From Larsenimonas rhizosphaerae (GTDB lineage: Bacteria > Pseudomonadota > Gammaproteobacteria > Pseudomonadales > Halomonadaceae), in contig NZ_JAMLJK010000001.1 in assembly GCF_023700005.1 (NCBI RefSeq), positions 1,967,096-2,031,095 of the forward strand: a stretch of 64,000 nucleotides of DNA. Reading direction: 5' to 3'. Positions 1 to 9,419 of this stretch are shown piece after piece. Under the pieces are notes generated by a model, which was not told the origin of the DNA, ran no database searches, and saw nothing but the letters and a program-made list of their open reading frames with translations. The position numbers and the translations under genes were made by a program. The stretch's first letter is position 1. Every line of letters begins with the position of its first letter.

Positions 1-1973
1 TGGGGCTTGAAACGATCACCACCGGCGGACAGCAGGCAGAGTTTCTGACGCTGATGTATGCCAATGAGGCCCGCCTGTACGTGCCGGTAGACCACCTTCA
101 TCTGATTTCACGCTATTCAGGCGCCAGTGATGACAGCGCGCCACTGAACAAGCTGGGTTCGGAGCAATGGAGCAAGGCACGACGCAAGGCGGCCGAGCGC
201 ATCCGTGATACCGCCGCAGAGCTACTCGACGTCTATGCGCGGCGTGAAGCCCGCGAAGGCTATGCCTGTCAGCCGCCGGGCGAGGAATATGCCCGCTTTG
301 CAGCCAACTTTGCCTTCGAGGAAACGCCGGATCAGCGCCATGCCATTCACTGCGTTATCGATGACATGACCGCCCCGAAACCCATGGACAGGGTGGTATG
401 TGGCGATGTGGGATTCGGAAAAACCGAAGTGGCCATGCGCGCCGCGTTCCTGGCAGTCCACTCCGGGCGCCAGGTCGCGGTACTGGTGCCAACCACCCTT
501 CTGGCACAGCAGCATTACGACTCGTTCATCAACCGATTTGCCGAAACAGCGATCAATATCGAGCTGATTTCACGCTTCACCACCGGCAAGACCCTGAAAA
601 ATACCTTTGAACGCATCAATGAAGGGCGCGCTGATATCGTAATCGGCACACATCGTCTGCTGGGCCGTGACCTGAACTTCGATAACCTTGGCCTGGTCAT
701 CATTGATGAAGAACACCGCTTCGGGGTATCCCAAAAGGAACGCCTCAAACAGCTGCGCGCCGAAGTCGACATTCTGACCCTCACCGCCACCCCCATCCCC
801 AGGACCTTGTCCATGGCGATGAGTGGCATGCGTGACATGTCGATCATTGCCACCCCCCCGGCCCGGCGCCTGTCGGTCAAGACTTTTGTTCAGCAGCGTA
901 ATGAAGGAATCCTGAAGGAAGCGATCCTCCGCGAACTACTGCGTGGCGGTCAGGTATATTACCTTCATAACGAAGTCAAGAGCATCGAGACCACCGCAGA
1001 AAAACTGCGTGAACTCATACCTGAAGCTCGTATCGGCGTAGCCCACGGCCAGATGGCCGAACGCCAGCTTGAACACGCCATGTCCGGGTTCTATCACAAG
1101 CGGTTCAATATCCTGATCTGCTCAACCATCATCGAAACCGGCATTGATGTACCCTCCGCCAATACCATCATCATCGAACGCGCCGACAAGTTCGGCCTGG
1201 CGCAGCTGCACCAGTTGCGGGGGCGCGTAGGCCGCTCGCATCACCAGGCCTACGCCTACCTTCTGACCCCTCCTCCTCGACAGATGACATCGGATGCCAA
1301 AAAGCGCCTGGAAGCAATTTCCCAGGCCGAGGATCTGGGCGCCGGATTTACTCTGGCCAGCCACGACCTTGAAATACGAGGCGCCGGCGAGCTGCTGGGA
1401 GATGAGCAAAGCGGCCAGATCGAAACCATCGGATATACACTGTATATGGAAATGCTTGATCAGGCCGTATCCGCGATCAAGGCAGGCAAGACACCCAATA
1501 TCGAGCAGCCCCTCAATGACGGGGTGGATATCAACCTGAACGTTCAGGCATTACTGCCAAACGACTACATGCACGATGTGTCTCAGCGCCTGATGATGTA
1601 CAAGCGCATCAGCAACGCGCGCAACGATGCCGAATTGCGCGAACTACAGGTAGAGCTGGTTGACCGATTCGGATTATTGCCGGAGTCAGCCAAGCACCTG
1701 TTCCGGCAGGCAGCACTTCGTCCACGGGCCGAGCGGCTCGGCATTACGCGCATCGATGCCTCGGAACGGGGCGGCCGACTGCAGTTCAGCCCTCATACCG
1801 AGGTGGACCCCATGACGCTGGTCAGCCTGATCCAGAAAAACCCATTGATCTACAAGTTTGATGGCGCCAGCACCCTGCGCTTTGAACAGGATCTGAACAC
1901 GGCTGAAGCCCGCTTCAATGCCGTGGAAGCCCTGCTGAAGCACCTGAATGCCAAATCGGCGGCTTCGGCCTGA
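1..1973 (+). CDS. mfd: Transcription-repair coupling factor Mfd (3' part, truncated by window start)
   Basis: The reading frame is open from base 3 and lacks its start, so only the C-terminal ~657 residues of the usual ~1150 are here. Mfd is a DNA translocase that displaces RNA polymerase stalled at lesions and recruits UvrA. Visible parts, in order: the end of the RNA-polymerase-interacting domain (LYVPVDHLHLISRYSG), then a superfamily 2 translocase with Walker A GDVGFGKTE (about residue 134 of the fragment), the DEEH box (about 235), TATPIPRTL, and motif VI QLRGRVGRS (about 404). The C-terminal regulatory domain follows to the stop. A strong hairpin terminator lies about 30 bp downstream. 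No defect is seen in the visible part. Confidence 0.97.
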   Translation, partial: GLETITTGGQQAEFLTLMYANEARLYVPVDHLHLISRYSGASDDSAPLNKLGSEQWSKARRKAAERIRDTAAELLDVYARREAREGYACQPPGEEYARFAANFAFEETPDQRHAIHCVIDDMTAPKPMDRVVCGDVGFGKTEVAMRAAFLAVHSGRQVAVLVPTTLLAQQHYDSFINRFAETAINIELISRFTTGKTLKNTFERINEGRADIVIGTHRLLGRDLNFDNLGLVIIDEEHRFGVSQKERLKQLRAEVDILTLTATPIPRTLSMAMSGMRDMSIIATPPARRLSVKTFVQQRNEGILKEAILRELLRGGQVYYLHNEVKSIETTAEKLRELIPEARIGVAHGQMAERQLEHAMSGFYHKRFNILICSTIIETGIDVPSANTIIIERADKFGLAQLHQLRGRVGRSHHQAYAYLLTPPPRQMTSDAKKRLEAISQAEDLGAGFTLASHDLEIRGAGELLGDEQSGQIETIGYTLYMEMLDQAVSAIKAGKTPNIEQPLNDGVDINLNVQALLPNDYMHDVSQRLMMYKRISNARNDAELRELQVELVDRFGLLPESAKHLFRQAALRPRAERLGITRIDASERGGRLQFSPHTEVDPMTLVSLIQKNPLIYKFDGASTLRFEQDLNTAEARFNAVEALLKHLNAKSAASA

Positions 1974-2004
1974 TGGCCTGTGACCACCAGCCGACATGCG
2001 GTAC

Positions 2005-2035
2005 AAAAAAGCCCGGCCAACAGGCCGGGCTTTTT
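2005..2035. terminator. Bidirectional Rho-independent terminator (mfd / mtiP)
   Basis: An A-tract, a GCCCGGCC / GGCCGGGC stem with an AACA loop, and a T-tract. It is symmetrical, so it can end mfd from the left and the leftward psrA-to-mtiP operon from the right. Confidence 0.9.
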
Positions 2036-2051
2036 CACGAAGGTATATCAA

Positions 2052-2807
2052 TCACGATTCAAGGTCAGGTGCATCCGAGCAGACCAGAAGATGCTCCAGA
2101 AGCCCTCGCGCCTGAACCATGGCGCCTTCAAGAGCGGCCTCGATCTCGGCCATGGTGATTTCGGCATCCGTGACGCCCGCAGCAGGATTGACCACCAGAG
2201 AAAGACAGGCATATTCCAGTGCCAACTCACGTGCCAGCGCCGCTTCCGGCATACCGGTCATGCCCACCAGCGTACATCCATCGCGAGCAAGACGACTGAT
2301 TTCAGCGGCTGTCTCAAGTCGCGGCCCCTGAGTTGCGCCGTAAATACCACCATCCACTACGGATAGCCCCTGATCACGCCCGGCCTGCAGCAGCGCCTCA
2401 CGCAGCCCGGCGCTGTAAGGCCATGAAAAATCAATATGTTTCAACGGCTTGAAGCGCCCATCAAAGAAGGTAGCTTCACGATCATGGGTATAATCCACCA
2501 ACTGGTCAGGCACCACCAGTGTGCCGGGCGCCAACAGCGGATCAATTCCACCCACCGCATTGACACCTACAACACGGGTAGCCCCGGCCTGCTTCAGGGC
2601 CCATAGATTGGCACGGTAGTTGATGCGATGCGGCGGCAGCTTGTGAGGATGGCCGTGACGCGCGATGAACAACACGTCACGCCCGTTAAGCCGGCCATGG
2701 GTTACTCCGTTGGAGGCAGTGCCCAGCGGTGTTTCACTTGAGAAATGTCCAACAATATCAAGGCCCGGCATTTCCGTAAGCCCGGTACCACCAATGATGG
2801 CCAGCAT
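2052..2807 (-). CDS. S-methyl-5'-thioinosine phosphorylase (PNP/MTAP family)
   Basis: A 251-aa protein of the purine nucleoside phosphorylase/MTAP family that begins with the phosphate-binding IIGGTGL motif and carries RHGHPHKLPPHRINYRANL. Near the C-terminus the base-binding segment reads VVNPAAG, with Asn where adenine-preferring MTA phosphorylases have Asp. This matches the 6-oxopurine-preferring S-methyl-5'-thioinosine phosphorylase of Pseudomonas aeruginosa (PA3004), which lies in the same nagZ-psrA-lexA neighbourhood. The expected reaction is methylthioinosine + phosphate to hypoxanthine + methylthioribose-1-phosphate. It follows hpt by 26 bp, so hypoxanthine produced here could be reused at once by the hpt product. 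Family is certain; substrate is inferred. Confidence 0.85.
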   Translation of the reverse strand: MLAIIGGTGLTEMPGLDIVGHFSSETPLGTASNGVTHGRLNGRDVLFIARHGHPHKLPPHRINYRANLWALKQAGATRVVGVNAVGGIDPLLAPGTLVVPDQLVDYTHDREATFFDGRFKPLKHIDFSWPYSAGLREALLQAGRDQGLSVVDGGIYGATQGPRLETAAEISRLARDGCTLVGMTGMPEAALARELALEYACLSLVVNPAAGVTDAEITMAEIEAALEGAMVQARGLLEHLLVCSDAPDLES

Positions 2808-2833
2808 GACGTTTTCCTGTAGCAGCGTGGGGC

Positions 2834-3421
2834 TTACATCCCCTTGGGTGCAAAAATGCCCGGCGCGTTACGCCAGTAGCCCTTGTAATCCATTCCAAAT
2901 CCGAACACATAGCGGTCTTCGACTTCAAGCCCGCAGAAATCCGCCTTGAGCCCGGGCACCGCCTTCCTGTCATGGCGCTTGTCAACCAGCACGGCGCTGG
3001 ACACACTGCGCGCTCCGGCCTCATGGCAGTACTTGAGAATGGCGGCCAGCGTGGTCCCCTCATCCAGAATGTCATCGACAATCACCACGTGACGCCCGGA
3101 CATGGGGACTTCAGGCGAGACACGCCAGAACAGCTCCCCCCCCCGGGTACGACCGCGATAGCGCGTCGCGTGCAGGTAATCCACCTCAAGGGGAAACCCG
3201 AGCCGCGTCAGCAGATGACCGGTCGTGATCAGCCCGCCATTCATGACACAGTAAAAGACCGGCAGCTTGTCACCCAGCTGCTGCTCAAGCTGCTGCGCCA
3301 TGCTGTCCAGAGCGGCTTCCAGCTGTGATTGAGTCACAAGACAGTCCGACTGCTCCATCAGGGTACGCATGTCCATGTAATGACGTTCATGGTCCGGGGT
3401 AAGATCGTTATCAGGCATCAT
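2834..3421 (-). CDS. hpt: Hypoxanthine(-guanine) phosphoribosyltransferase
   Basis: About 195 aa; converts hypoxanthine (and guanine) plus PRPP to the nucleotide. The PRPP-binding motif VVIVDDILDEGTT (about residues 111-123) is intact, and the flanking sequences (YCVMNGGLITTG, LHATRYRGRTRGG) are typical of type I PRTases. The open frame runs further upstream, but that part overlaps the mechanosensitive channel gene out of frame. The ATG pair at 3421/3418 overlaps the end of that gene by a few bases and gives the usual length, so I chose 3421. Translational coupling is likely. It sits in the psrA-nagZ-mscS-hpt-mtiP operon, and its partner in purine salvage is the downstream phosphorylase. Confidence 0.92.
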   Translation of the reverse strand: MMPDNDLTPDHERHYMDMRTLMEQSDCLVTQSQLEAALDSMAQQLEQQLGDKLPVFYCVMNGGLITTGHLLTRLGFPLEVDYLHATRYRGRTRGGELFWRVSPEVPMSGRHVVIVDDILDEGTTLAAILKYCHEAGARSVSSAVLVDKRHDRKAVPGLKADFCGLEVEDRYVFGFGMDYKGYWRNAPGIFAPKGM

Positions 3422-4673
3422 CGGCATCTTGCTGTGAAGTGGTCGAATCATCCGGCGCCTCGCTGCCCTGCCCGCCACGCTGGCGATCACGAGGGGAAGA
3501 AGAAGGCGCGGATGGTGTAGAACCGGCCATCTTACTTGAATCGGAACGCTCAGGCATCTCGACAGCCACATTCGAGGCCATCTGAATCCTTGAAACAGGC
3601 AGCGCCAGCGCTGCACCATGCTCCTCGACAATATCACGCACCTTCAGCAGGACATGCTGCTTGATTTCGTGATAATGCTGCCAGTCCGTTATCTCGGTGA
3701 GCGCATACACCATGATGTCCAGCGAGTAGGGGCCAAAGCCGGTGAGCTTGACCGTGATCACGTCATTGCGATCAATGCCGTCCAGGTTATTAAGCATCTC
3801 ATCGATGTCATGTGTAATGGCATCCACCACGCCGGCATCCTCGTAACGGATGCTCAGGGTTTCCCAGATCCGCCGATTGGTCATCCGACTGGGATTTTCA
3901 ACCACGACCTGGCTGAAAATTGCGTTGGGAACATACAACAGCGGCCCGGGAAAGGTTTTTATCCGGGTCAAACGCCACCCGATGTCCTCGACCACCCCTT
4001 CGATGTCACGATCCGGCGAGCGTATCCAGTCTCCCACCTTGAAGGGACGGTCCACATGCACCACCATGCCGCCAAAAAAGTTGGCCAGCAGGTCCCGTGC
4101 GGCAAAACCTGCCACCAGCCCACCAAACCCGCCAAAGGCCAGCACCCCGGAAATCGACACACCCAGCACATTCAGCGCACACAGTACCAGTATGGTCAGA
4201 AGCACTGCGCCAAATATCTTGGTCAACGCATCAGTGGTGGTTTTTTCCAGCGCTCGGCCCTTGCTGTTACCGGGGGGAAATACCATGCGCCGCTCGATGC
4301 GCCCGATAAATCGCCAGCCAAGCCAACCGATCAGCACCAGCGTCAGCAACTTGCTGACCATGGGCGCACGCTCGGTCAGCCAGCTCTGGTCAAAGTGAAG
4401 CCCCACGGTCATGACAATGATGGTTAATCCCACCAGCCATACCCATGCGCGCAGCGGCGCACGCACAGCGGCCACCAGCACATCGTCCCAACGATTGGGG
4501 GTGGCTTTCAGGCGACGCTCAAGGGGCTTGAGCGACAGCCAGAATACAAGGTCCACCAGTATGGTCAGCCCCAGCGCGATCAGCGGCGTAACAAGCCAGT
4601 CCGGCACTCCTACCTTGTCTATCCAGCCCCGGAGCTCGTTGATTATCGAAAAGAAACCATCCATGCCATCCAT
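3411..4673 (-). CDS. MscS-family mechanosensitive ion channel
   Basis: A 420-aa inner-membrane protein with about five hydrophobic segments (roughly 27-48, 74-92, 106-122, 153-172 and 175-202). The last is the Gly/Ala-rich pore helix FGGFGGLVAGFAARDLLANFFGG typical of MscS TM3. The beta domain follows (VDRPFKVGDWI, VPNAIFSQVVVENPSRM), then an alpha/beta domain and a Ser/Asp/Gln-rich hydrophilic tail of about 45 residues. It is longer than E. coli MscS (286 aa) and closer to the YbiO/YnaI-type relatives. Such channels release solutes at hypo-osmotic shock, which would suit a halophile. Starts at 4673 or 4664 are both possible; neither has a strong ribosome-binding site. Confidence 0.9.
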   Translation of the reverse strand: MDGMDGFFSIINELRGWIDKVGVPDWLVTPLIALGLTILVDLVFWLSLKPLERRLKATPNRWDDVLVAAVRAPLRAWVWLVGLTIIVMTVGLHFDQSWLTERAPMVSKLLTLVLIGWLGWRFIGRIERRMVFPPGNSKGRALEKTTTDALTKIFGAVLLTILVLCALNVLGVSISGVLAFGGFGGLVAGFAARDLLANFFGGMVVHVDRPFKVGDWIRSPDRDIEGVVEDIGWRLTRIKTFPGPLLYVPNAIFSQVVVENPSRMTNRRIWETLSIRYEDAGVVDAITHDIDEMLNNLDGIDRNDVITVKLTGFGPYSLDIMVYALTEITDWQHYHEIKQHVLLKVRDIVEEHGAALALPVSRIQMASNVAVEMPERSDSSKMAGSTPSAPSSSPRDRQRGGQGSEAPDDSTTSQQDADDA

Positions 4674-4689
4674 CCCGCCTGCTCAAGCA

Positions 4690-5727
4690 TTAGTGTTGTC
4701 TCTCGGCGAGCTCGCACATGGCAGCCAACCGCGCATGAATCTTGCGCCATCGACCAAGGGCTTCCAGCGCCTCCAGCGAAGGGCGGGCCCGGCCGAACCG
4801 TAGACGGGACAGACCACGACCGCCCAGCTCACGCCCCTCGAAGCCGGCAACCGCCTGGCGAGCGCCGTCAGGATCATTGCATATCAGTACCATGTCACAA
4901 CCTGCTGCCAGTGCCATTTCCGCGCGTGCCAGCGGTGTACCAGCGCCGTGCGCCCCTTTCATGGACAAATCATCGGAAATCACCACACCCTTGAACCCCA
5001 GGCTTTCCCGTAAAAGCCCCAGCCAGCTTGGCGAAAATCCGGCGGGCCGGTCATCAAATGCCGGATAACAGACGTGTGCCGGCATGATGGCGGTCAAATG
5101 CGGCGCCAGATGCCTGAAAGGCACCAGATCGATGGACTCGATTTCCTTGAAGGACCGATCATCTACCGGCAGGGTCAAATGGGAATCCAGTGCTACATGA
5201 CCATGCCCCGGAAAATGCTTGCCGACACTGGCCATACCGGCTTCACGCAACCCTTCGATGAAGGCTCCGGCCAGCGCAGCCACCATATCGGGGTCATCGG
5301 AAAAGGCGCGGTTGCCGATGGCCGGGCACCGGTCGCTGTCAACGTCCAGAACCGGCGCGAAGGAAAAATCAACCCCGACAGCGGCCATTTCCATACCAAG
5401 CAGCCAACCGGTATCACGCGCCACACTCACCGCTACAGTTTGCCCTTCCCGTTGTGCAAGCTGCCCGAAACCTGCCATGGGCGGCAAACGGGTAACCCCC
5501 GTCACCAGCCGTTGAACTCGCCCCCCCTCCTGATCAATGGCAATCAGAAGTGCCGGATTGACCTGTCGAATCGAGGCACACAGCTCACGCACCTGAAAGG
5601 CGTCATCAATATTTCGAGAAAAGAGGATGACACCCGCCACTGCCGGCGAGGCCAGTAGCGTCGCCTCCTCGTCAGTCAACTGCGTACCGGCGATATCGAG
5701 CATGACCGGGCCAATGGATAACGTCAT
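4690..5727 (-). CDS. nagZ: Beta-N-acetylhexosaminidase NagZ
   Basis: A 345-aa glycoside hydrolase family 3 enzyme of the cytoplasm that removes N-acetylglucosamine from 1,6-anhydro-muropeptides in cell-wall recycling. The family signature KHFPGHGHVALDSH (from Lys170) holds the flexible-loop His. The nucleophile Asp lies in VVISDDLSMKGA near residue 253. Substrate-binding AIDQEGGRVQR is present. Its ATG overlaps the psrA stop by four bases (ATGA), implying translational coupling. The psrA-nagZ pair is the same as in P. aeruginosa. Confidence 0.96.
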   Translation of the reverse strand: MTLSIGPVMLDIAGTQLTDEEATLLASPAVAGVILFSRNIDDAFQVRELCASIRQVNPALLIAIDQEGGRVQRLVTGVTRLPPMAGFGQLAQREGQTVAVSVARDTGWLLGMEMAAVGVDFSFAPVLDVDSDRCPAIGNRAFSDDPDMVAALAGAFIEGLREAGMASVGKHFPGHGHVALDSHLTLPVDDRSFKEIESIDLVPFRHLAPHLTAIMPAHVCYPAFDDRPAGFSPSWLGLLRESLGFKGVVISDDLSMKGAHGAGTPLARAEMALAAGCDMVLICNDPDGARQAVAGFEGRELGGRGLSRLRFGRARPSLEALEALGRWRKIHARLAAMCELAERQH

Positions 5728-6389
5728 AAGGAAGTCTCTTGAGAAAAGGGGCTAATGGCTGCGGAGTCCGTAGAAGGTGCCTGCAGAGTGGCCAGCACCA
5801 TTGGCCGAACCTGGCCGGCCAGAGCACGTACGGGCATATGGCCGGTTTCACCGGGATGCATGCCGCGCAGAGTATCCAGACTGGACAGGGTAAACACGAT
5901 CGATCCCAGTAGAAAATGCAGGCGCCAGAATCGATCTTCACGCCGCAGCCTCGGAGTTGCCTGTGTAACCAGATCAATGAAGTCGGCAAACAGTGGACGA
6001 TAATGATCCTGCAGGTACTCGCGCAGATTCGGTTGATGGCGGGTATAGGCCATTCCCAGCAACTTCATGAACACGCGAAGATCACCGTGAGATGAGGAGG
6101 TGTTGAGCGCGCAGTGAATCAGGGTATCTATCAGCACATCCAGAGACGGCGGCGAATCAGCTTTCAAACGCTCCAGAGCGGCGCCAAACAACTCGGCGAA
6201 CGGATCGAAATGGCGCGCAAAGACCGCTTGGATAAGGGCCGTCTTGGAACCAAAATGATAATTCACTGCCGCCAGATTAACGTCGGCCTTGCGCGTGATC
6301 ACACGCAACGAGGTTTCGGTAAACCCGTGCTCCACAAAGAGCGCCTCGGCGGCATCGAGGATCCGCTCCGAAGTAGTTGTCTGCTCCAT
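5724..6389 (-). CDS. psrA: TetR-family regulator, PsrA-like
   Basis: A 221-aa TetR-type repressor: N-terminal helix-turn-helix ([41 protein letters not shown], about residues 9-49), then a helical ligand-binding domain. In Pseudomonas the gene between nagZ and lexA is psrA, which senses long-chain fatty acids, represses beta-oxidation genes and activates rpoS. The identical position and similar N-terminus support the name. GGAAAAG lies just upstream of the ATG at 6389. It is divergent from lexA over a ~100-bp shared control region. The gene set it controls here cannot be read from the sequence. Confidence 0.88.
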   Translation of the reverse strand: MEQTTTSERILDAAEALFVEHGFTETSLRVITRKADVNLAAVNYHFGSKTALIQAVFARHFDPFAELFGAALERLKADSPPSLDVLIDTLIHCALNTSSSHGDLRVFMKLLGMAYTRHQPNLREYLQDHYRPLFADFIDLVTQATPRLRREDRFWRLHFLLGSIVFTLSSLDTLRGMHPGETGHMPVRALAGQVRPMVLATLQAPSTDSAAISPFSQETSL

Positions 6390-6442
6390 ATGTTCTTTTC
6401 CGTCCTGTCACCCTTGAATGTTGCTTGGCAGAGCGTAAAGGA

Positions 6443-6458
6443 CTGGATAAAATCACAG
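6443..6458 (+). promoter_or_regulatory. LexA (SOS) box upstream of lexA
   Basis: CTGGATAAAATCACAG has the CTG-N10-CAG form of the gammaproteobacterial LexA operator and ends 29 bp before the lexA ATG. A second, weaker candidate (CTGTACACCCTTTCAA, 6460-6475) is adjacent, recalling the tandem boxes before E. coli lexA. It implies LexA autoregulation and possible influence on divergent psrA. Confidence 0.75.
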
Positions 6459-6487
6459 GCTGTACACCCTTTCAATATGGAGTTTCC

Positions 6488-7117
6488 ATGGCACGCCCGC
6501 TGACTGCGCGACAACAGGAAGTGTACGACTTTATAAGGCGAACACTCCAGGAGTATGGCTACCCGCCCACTCGAGCAGAAATTGCACGGGCGCTGGGCTT
6601 TCGTTCCGCCAATGCCGCGGAAGAACATCTTCGCGCCCTGCAGAAAAAGGGTGCCATCGACATGATTCCGGGTACGTCTCGCGGTATTCGCCTGCCGCAG
6701 ACCGAGGACACGGCCGAGAGCGGCCTTCCGGTCATCGGCGAAGTGGCCGCTGGCTCACCGATTCTGGCAGAGGCCCATATCGACCGCTACTGCCCCCTGC
6801 CGGCAAATTACTTCAGTCCCGGCGCAGACTACCTTCTTCGTGTCCGCGGCCTGTCAATGAAGGATATCGGCATCCTGGACGGTGATTTACTGGCGGTTCA
6901 TCGTACCAGCGAAGCACGAAATGGCCAGATCGTTGTGGCCCGCATCGACGATGAAGTCACCGTCAAGCGTCTGGATCGGCGCGACGACACAGTGTATCTC
7001 CTGGCCGAGAACACTGATTTCGACCCCATCTGCATCGATCCGACAACCCACAGCTTTTCCATTGAAGGAATCGGTGTTGGCATCATCAGAGGCGGTGAGA
7101 ATGGTGGGCTGCACTGA
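6488..7117 (+). CDS. lexA: LexA repressor
   Basis: A 209-aa SOS repressor. The N-terminal winged helix-turn-helix is [30 protein letters not shown] (about 27-55). The self-cleavage site Ala88-Gly89 lies in EVAAGSP. The catalytic Ser123 (GLSMKDIGI) and Lys160 (VTVKRL) are intact, each offset by four from E. coli. The start is set at the ATG at 6488, preceded by GGAG at a 7-nt gap; the frame remains open upstream but the protein would then overlap psrA. No sulA-like gene follows, unlike P. aeruginosa: a terminator and convergent argG come next. Confidence 0.97.
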   Translation: MARPLTARQQEVYDFIRRTLQEYGYPPTRAEIARALGFRSANAAEEHLRALQKKGAIDMIPGTSRGIRLPQTEDTAESGLPVIGEVAAGSPILAEAHIDRYCPLPANYFSPGADYLLRVRGLSMKDIGILDGDLLAVHRTSEARNGQIVVARIDDEVTVKRLDRRDDTVYLLAENTDFDPICIDPTTHSFSIEGIGVGIIRGGENGGLH

Positions 7118-7137
7118 CCTGCCCTTGCCGACTGCAT

Positions 7138-7167
7138 AAAAAAGCCTCCCTTCCGGGAGGCTTTTTT
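7138..7167. terminator. Bidirectional terminator (lexA / argG)
   Basis: An A-tract, a GCCTCCC / GGGAGGC stem with a TTCC loop, and seven T residues, in the gap between the convergent lexA and argG stops. Confidence 0.92.
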
Positions 7168-7187
7168 TACACAGGGCATACCACGAC

Positions 7188-8408
7188 TCAGTCAGTGTCA
7201 CGGCCGCGTGAAGCGGCAATGCGCAGACGCAGGGCATTGAGCTTGATAAAGCCCTCAGCATCCTTCTGGTCATAGGCACCGGCATCATCTTCGAAGGTGG
7301 CAATCGAGGCGTCGAACAGGGAGTCGTCCGATTTTCGGCCAGCCACGATCACATTCCCCTTGTAGAGCTTGAGGCGAACCACACCGTTGACTACCTTCTG
7401 CGTTTCATCGATTGCAGCCTGCAGCATTTTTCGCTCCGGGCTCCACCAGTAACCGTTGTAGATCACCTCGGCGTAACGCGGCATCAGCTCATCCTTCAGA
7501 TGCGCCGCTTCACGGTCCAGCGTCAGAGACTCGATGGCCCGATGAGCACGAAGCATGATGGTGCCTCCCGGTGTCTCATAGCAGCCACGTGATTTCATGC
7601 CAACATAGCGGTTTTCAACGATATCAAGGCGGCCGATGCCGTTTTCGCCACCGACCCGGTTCAGCCAGGACAGCACTTCATGCGCCTTCATCGGCTGACC
7701 ATCGATGGCCACAATGTCACCGTGCTCGTAGGTAAGCTCGACATAGGTCGGCGTGTCCGGTGCCGCTTCCGGACTGACGCTCCAGCGCCACATGTCTTCT
7801 TCTGCTTCCTCCCACGGATCTTCCAGATTGCCACCCTCGTAAGAGATGTGCAGCAGATTGGCATCCATGGAATAAGGTGACTTCTTCTTGTTCTTGGCAA
7901 AATCAACCGGGATATCATGCTCTTCGCAATACCCCATCAGCTTTTCGCGCGAATTCAGATCCCACTCACGCCAGGGCGCAATGACCTTGACGCCAGGCTT
8001 GAGGGCATAGGCACCCAACTCGAAACGCACCTGATCGTTGCCCTTGCCGGTCGCACCGTGTGAAATGGCATCGGCACCGGTTTCATTGGCAATTTCAATC
8101 AGACGACGCGCAATCAACGGGCGGGCGATGGACGTACCCAGCAGGTACTCGCCCTCGTAGATGGTGTTGGCGCGAAACATCGGGTATACATAATCGCGCA
8201 CAAAGACTTCACGCAGATCCTCGATGTAGATTTCCTTCACGCCCAATGCTTCAGCCTTGGCCCTGGCCGGCTCTACTTCCTCGCCCTGCCCCAGATCGGC
8301 AGTGAAGGTCACCACTTCACAGTCATAGGTTTCCTGCAACCATTTGACAATTACCGAAGTGTCCAATCCACCTGAATAGGCAAGAACGACCTTCTTCACA
8401 TCGGACAT
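7188..8408 (-). CDS. argG: Argininosuccinate synthase
   Basis: A 406-aa enzyme that joins citrulline and aspartate with ATP in arginine biosynthesis. The N-terminal PP-motif [10 protein letters not shown] (residues 9-18) binds ATP, and the citrulline/aspartate-binding [13 protein letters not shown] is intact. The start is the ATG at 8408, with GAGGAG 6-7 nt upstream; an upstream in-frame ATG at 8438 lacks such a site. It appears to be a single-gene unit. The other arginine gene in the window is argJ near 44-45 kb. Confidence 0.97.
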   Translation of the reverse strand: MSDVKKVVLAYSGGLDTSVIVKWLQETYDCEVVTFTADLGQGEEVEPARAKAEALGVKEIYIEDLREVFVRDYVYPMFRANTIYEGEYLLGTSIARPLIARRLIEIANETGADAISHGATGKGNDQVRFELGAYALKPGVKVIAPWREWDLNSREKLMGYCEEHDIPVDFAKNKKKSPYSMDANLLHISYEGGNLEDPWEEAEEDMWRWSVSPEAAPDTPTYVELTYEHGDIVAIDGQPMKAHEVLSWLNRVGGENGIGRLDIVENRYVGMKSRGCYETPGGTIMLRAHRAIESLTLDREAAHLKDELMPRYAEVIYNGYWWSPERKMLQAAIDETQKVVNGVVRLKLYKGNVIVAGRKSDDSLFDASIATFEDDAGAYDQKDAEGFIKLNALRLRIAASRGRDTD

Positions 8409-8629
8409 GCTTTTCTCCTCGTTGATGATGAAGCTCACGAAAATAGCGTATCGCTTTATTACGCGCAGGCGCCAGTTTCAATGATTATAACGTCCCTCTC
8501 CCGTGGCGAACACCGCTTCTGCCTACGCACGTGAGACGGCCCCATGATCACCTGTTACACTTTGCACTAACCCATTTCACTTCACGTTTCATGTGTGTGC
8601 CCAGCGCGGCCTCCCAGTAAGGATACTTT

Positions 8630-9298
8630 ATGACCGATGCCAGCCCGGCAGCTTTAATGGCTCGTCGTTTTCGTGGCTTCCTGCCGGTGGTAATGGACCT
8701 CGAAACAGGTGGCTTCAACTCGAAAACAGATGCCATTCTCGAGATTGCGGCCACCACCCTGACCATGGATGACCAGGGCAACCTGATGCCCGACGAAACA
8801 TGGGCATTTCATATCACGCCCTTTGAGGGCGCCAATATCGAACAGGCCGCTCTTGATTTCACCGGCATTCAGCTGGACAGCCCGTTTCGAAAGGACATTG
8901 CCGTCAGTGAAAAGGAAGCGCTCGATGCACTGGTCAAGCCTGTACGCAAGGCCATTAAGTCACATAACTGCACACGAGCCATTCTGGTAGGTCATAATGC
9001 CGCCTTCGATCACGGCTTTTTAAATGCCGCTATCGAACGCCAGGGACTCAAACGCAATCCCTTTCATCCCTTCTCGAGCTTCGACACGGCTACTCTGGGT
9101 GGCTTCGTGTACGGCCAGACGGTTCTGGCACGCGCCTGTCGCGCTGCAGGTATTCCCTTTGACAGCCAGTCAGCTCATTCCGCCCGATACGATACAGAGC
9201 GTACTGCCGACCTTTTCTGCGCCATGGTCAATCGGTTCAAGGACCTTGGCGGATGGGAACAGGCACTCACTGAACAGCGTATGGATGACGAAGGCTGA
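8630..9298 (+). CDS. rnt: Ribonuclease T
   Basis: A 222-aa DEDDh-family 3'-5' exoribonuclease that trims tRNA and other stable RNA 3' ends. The catalytic set is complete: Asp23 and Glu25 (MDLETGG), Asp128 (HNAAFDHGF), His184 and Asp189 ([15 protein letters not shown]), close to E. coli 23/25/125/181/186. AAGGA precedes the ATG by 7 nt. Divergent from argG across ~220 bp with no other recognisable gene; convergent with rpsA. Confidence 0.96.
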   Translation: MTDASPAALMARRFRGFLPVVMDLETGGFNSKTDAILEIAATTLTMDDQGNLMPDETWAFHITPFEGANIEQAALDFTGIQLDSPFRKDIAVSEKEALDALVKPVRKAIKSHNCTRAILVGHNAAFDHGFLNAAIERQGLKRNPFHPFSSFDTATLGGFVYGQTVLARACRAAGIPFDSQSAHSARYDTERTADLFCAMVNRFKDLGGWEQALTEQRMDDEG

Positions 9299-9372
9299 TA
9301 CCGCCACGGACCTATGGTTACCATGGTTATGCCGAGCCACAGACCGATTCTGACACAATCAAGCAGACATAA

Positions 9373-9400
9373 AAAAAGCCGCCCCGAAGGGCGGCTTTTT
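9373..9400. terminator. Bidirectional terminator (rnt / rpsA)
   Basis: AAAAAGCCGCCC / GGGCGGCTTTTT arms with a CGAA loop between the convergent stops. Confidence 0.92.
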
Positions 9401-9419
9401 AGCGGCAGTCATTCCCTGA

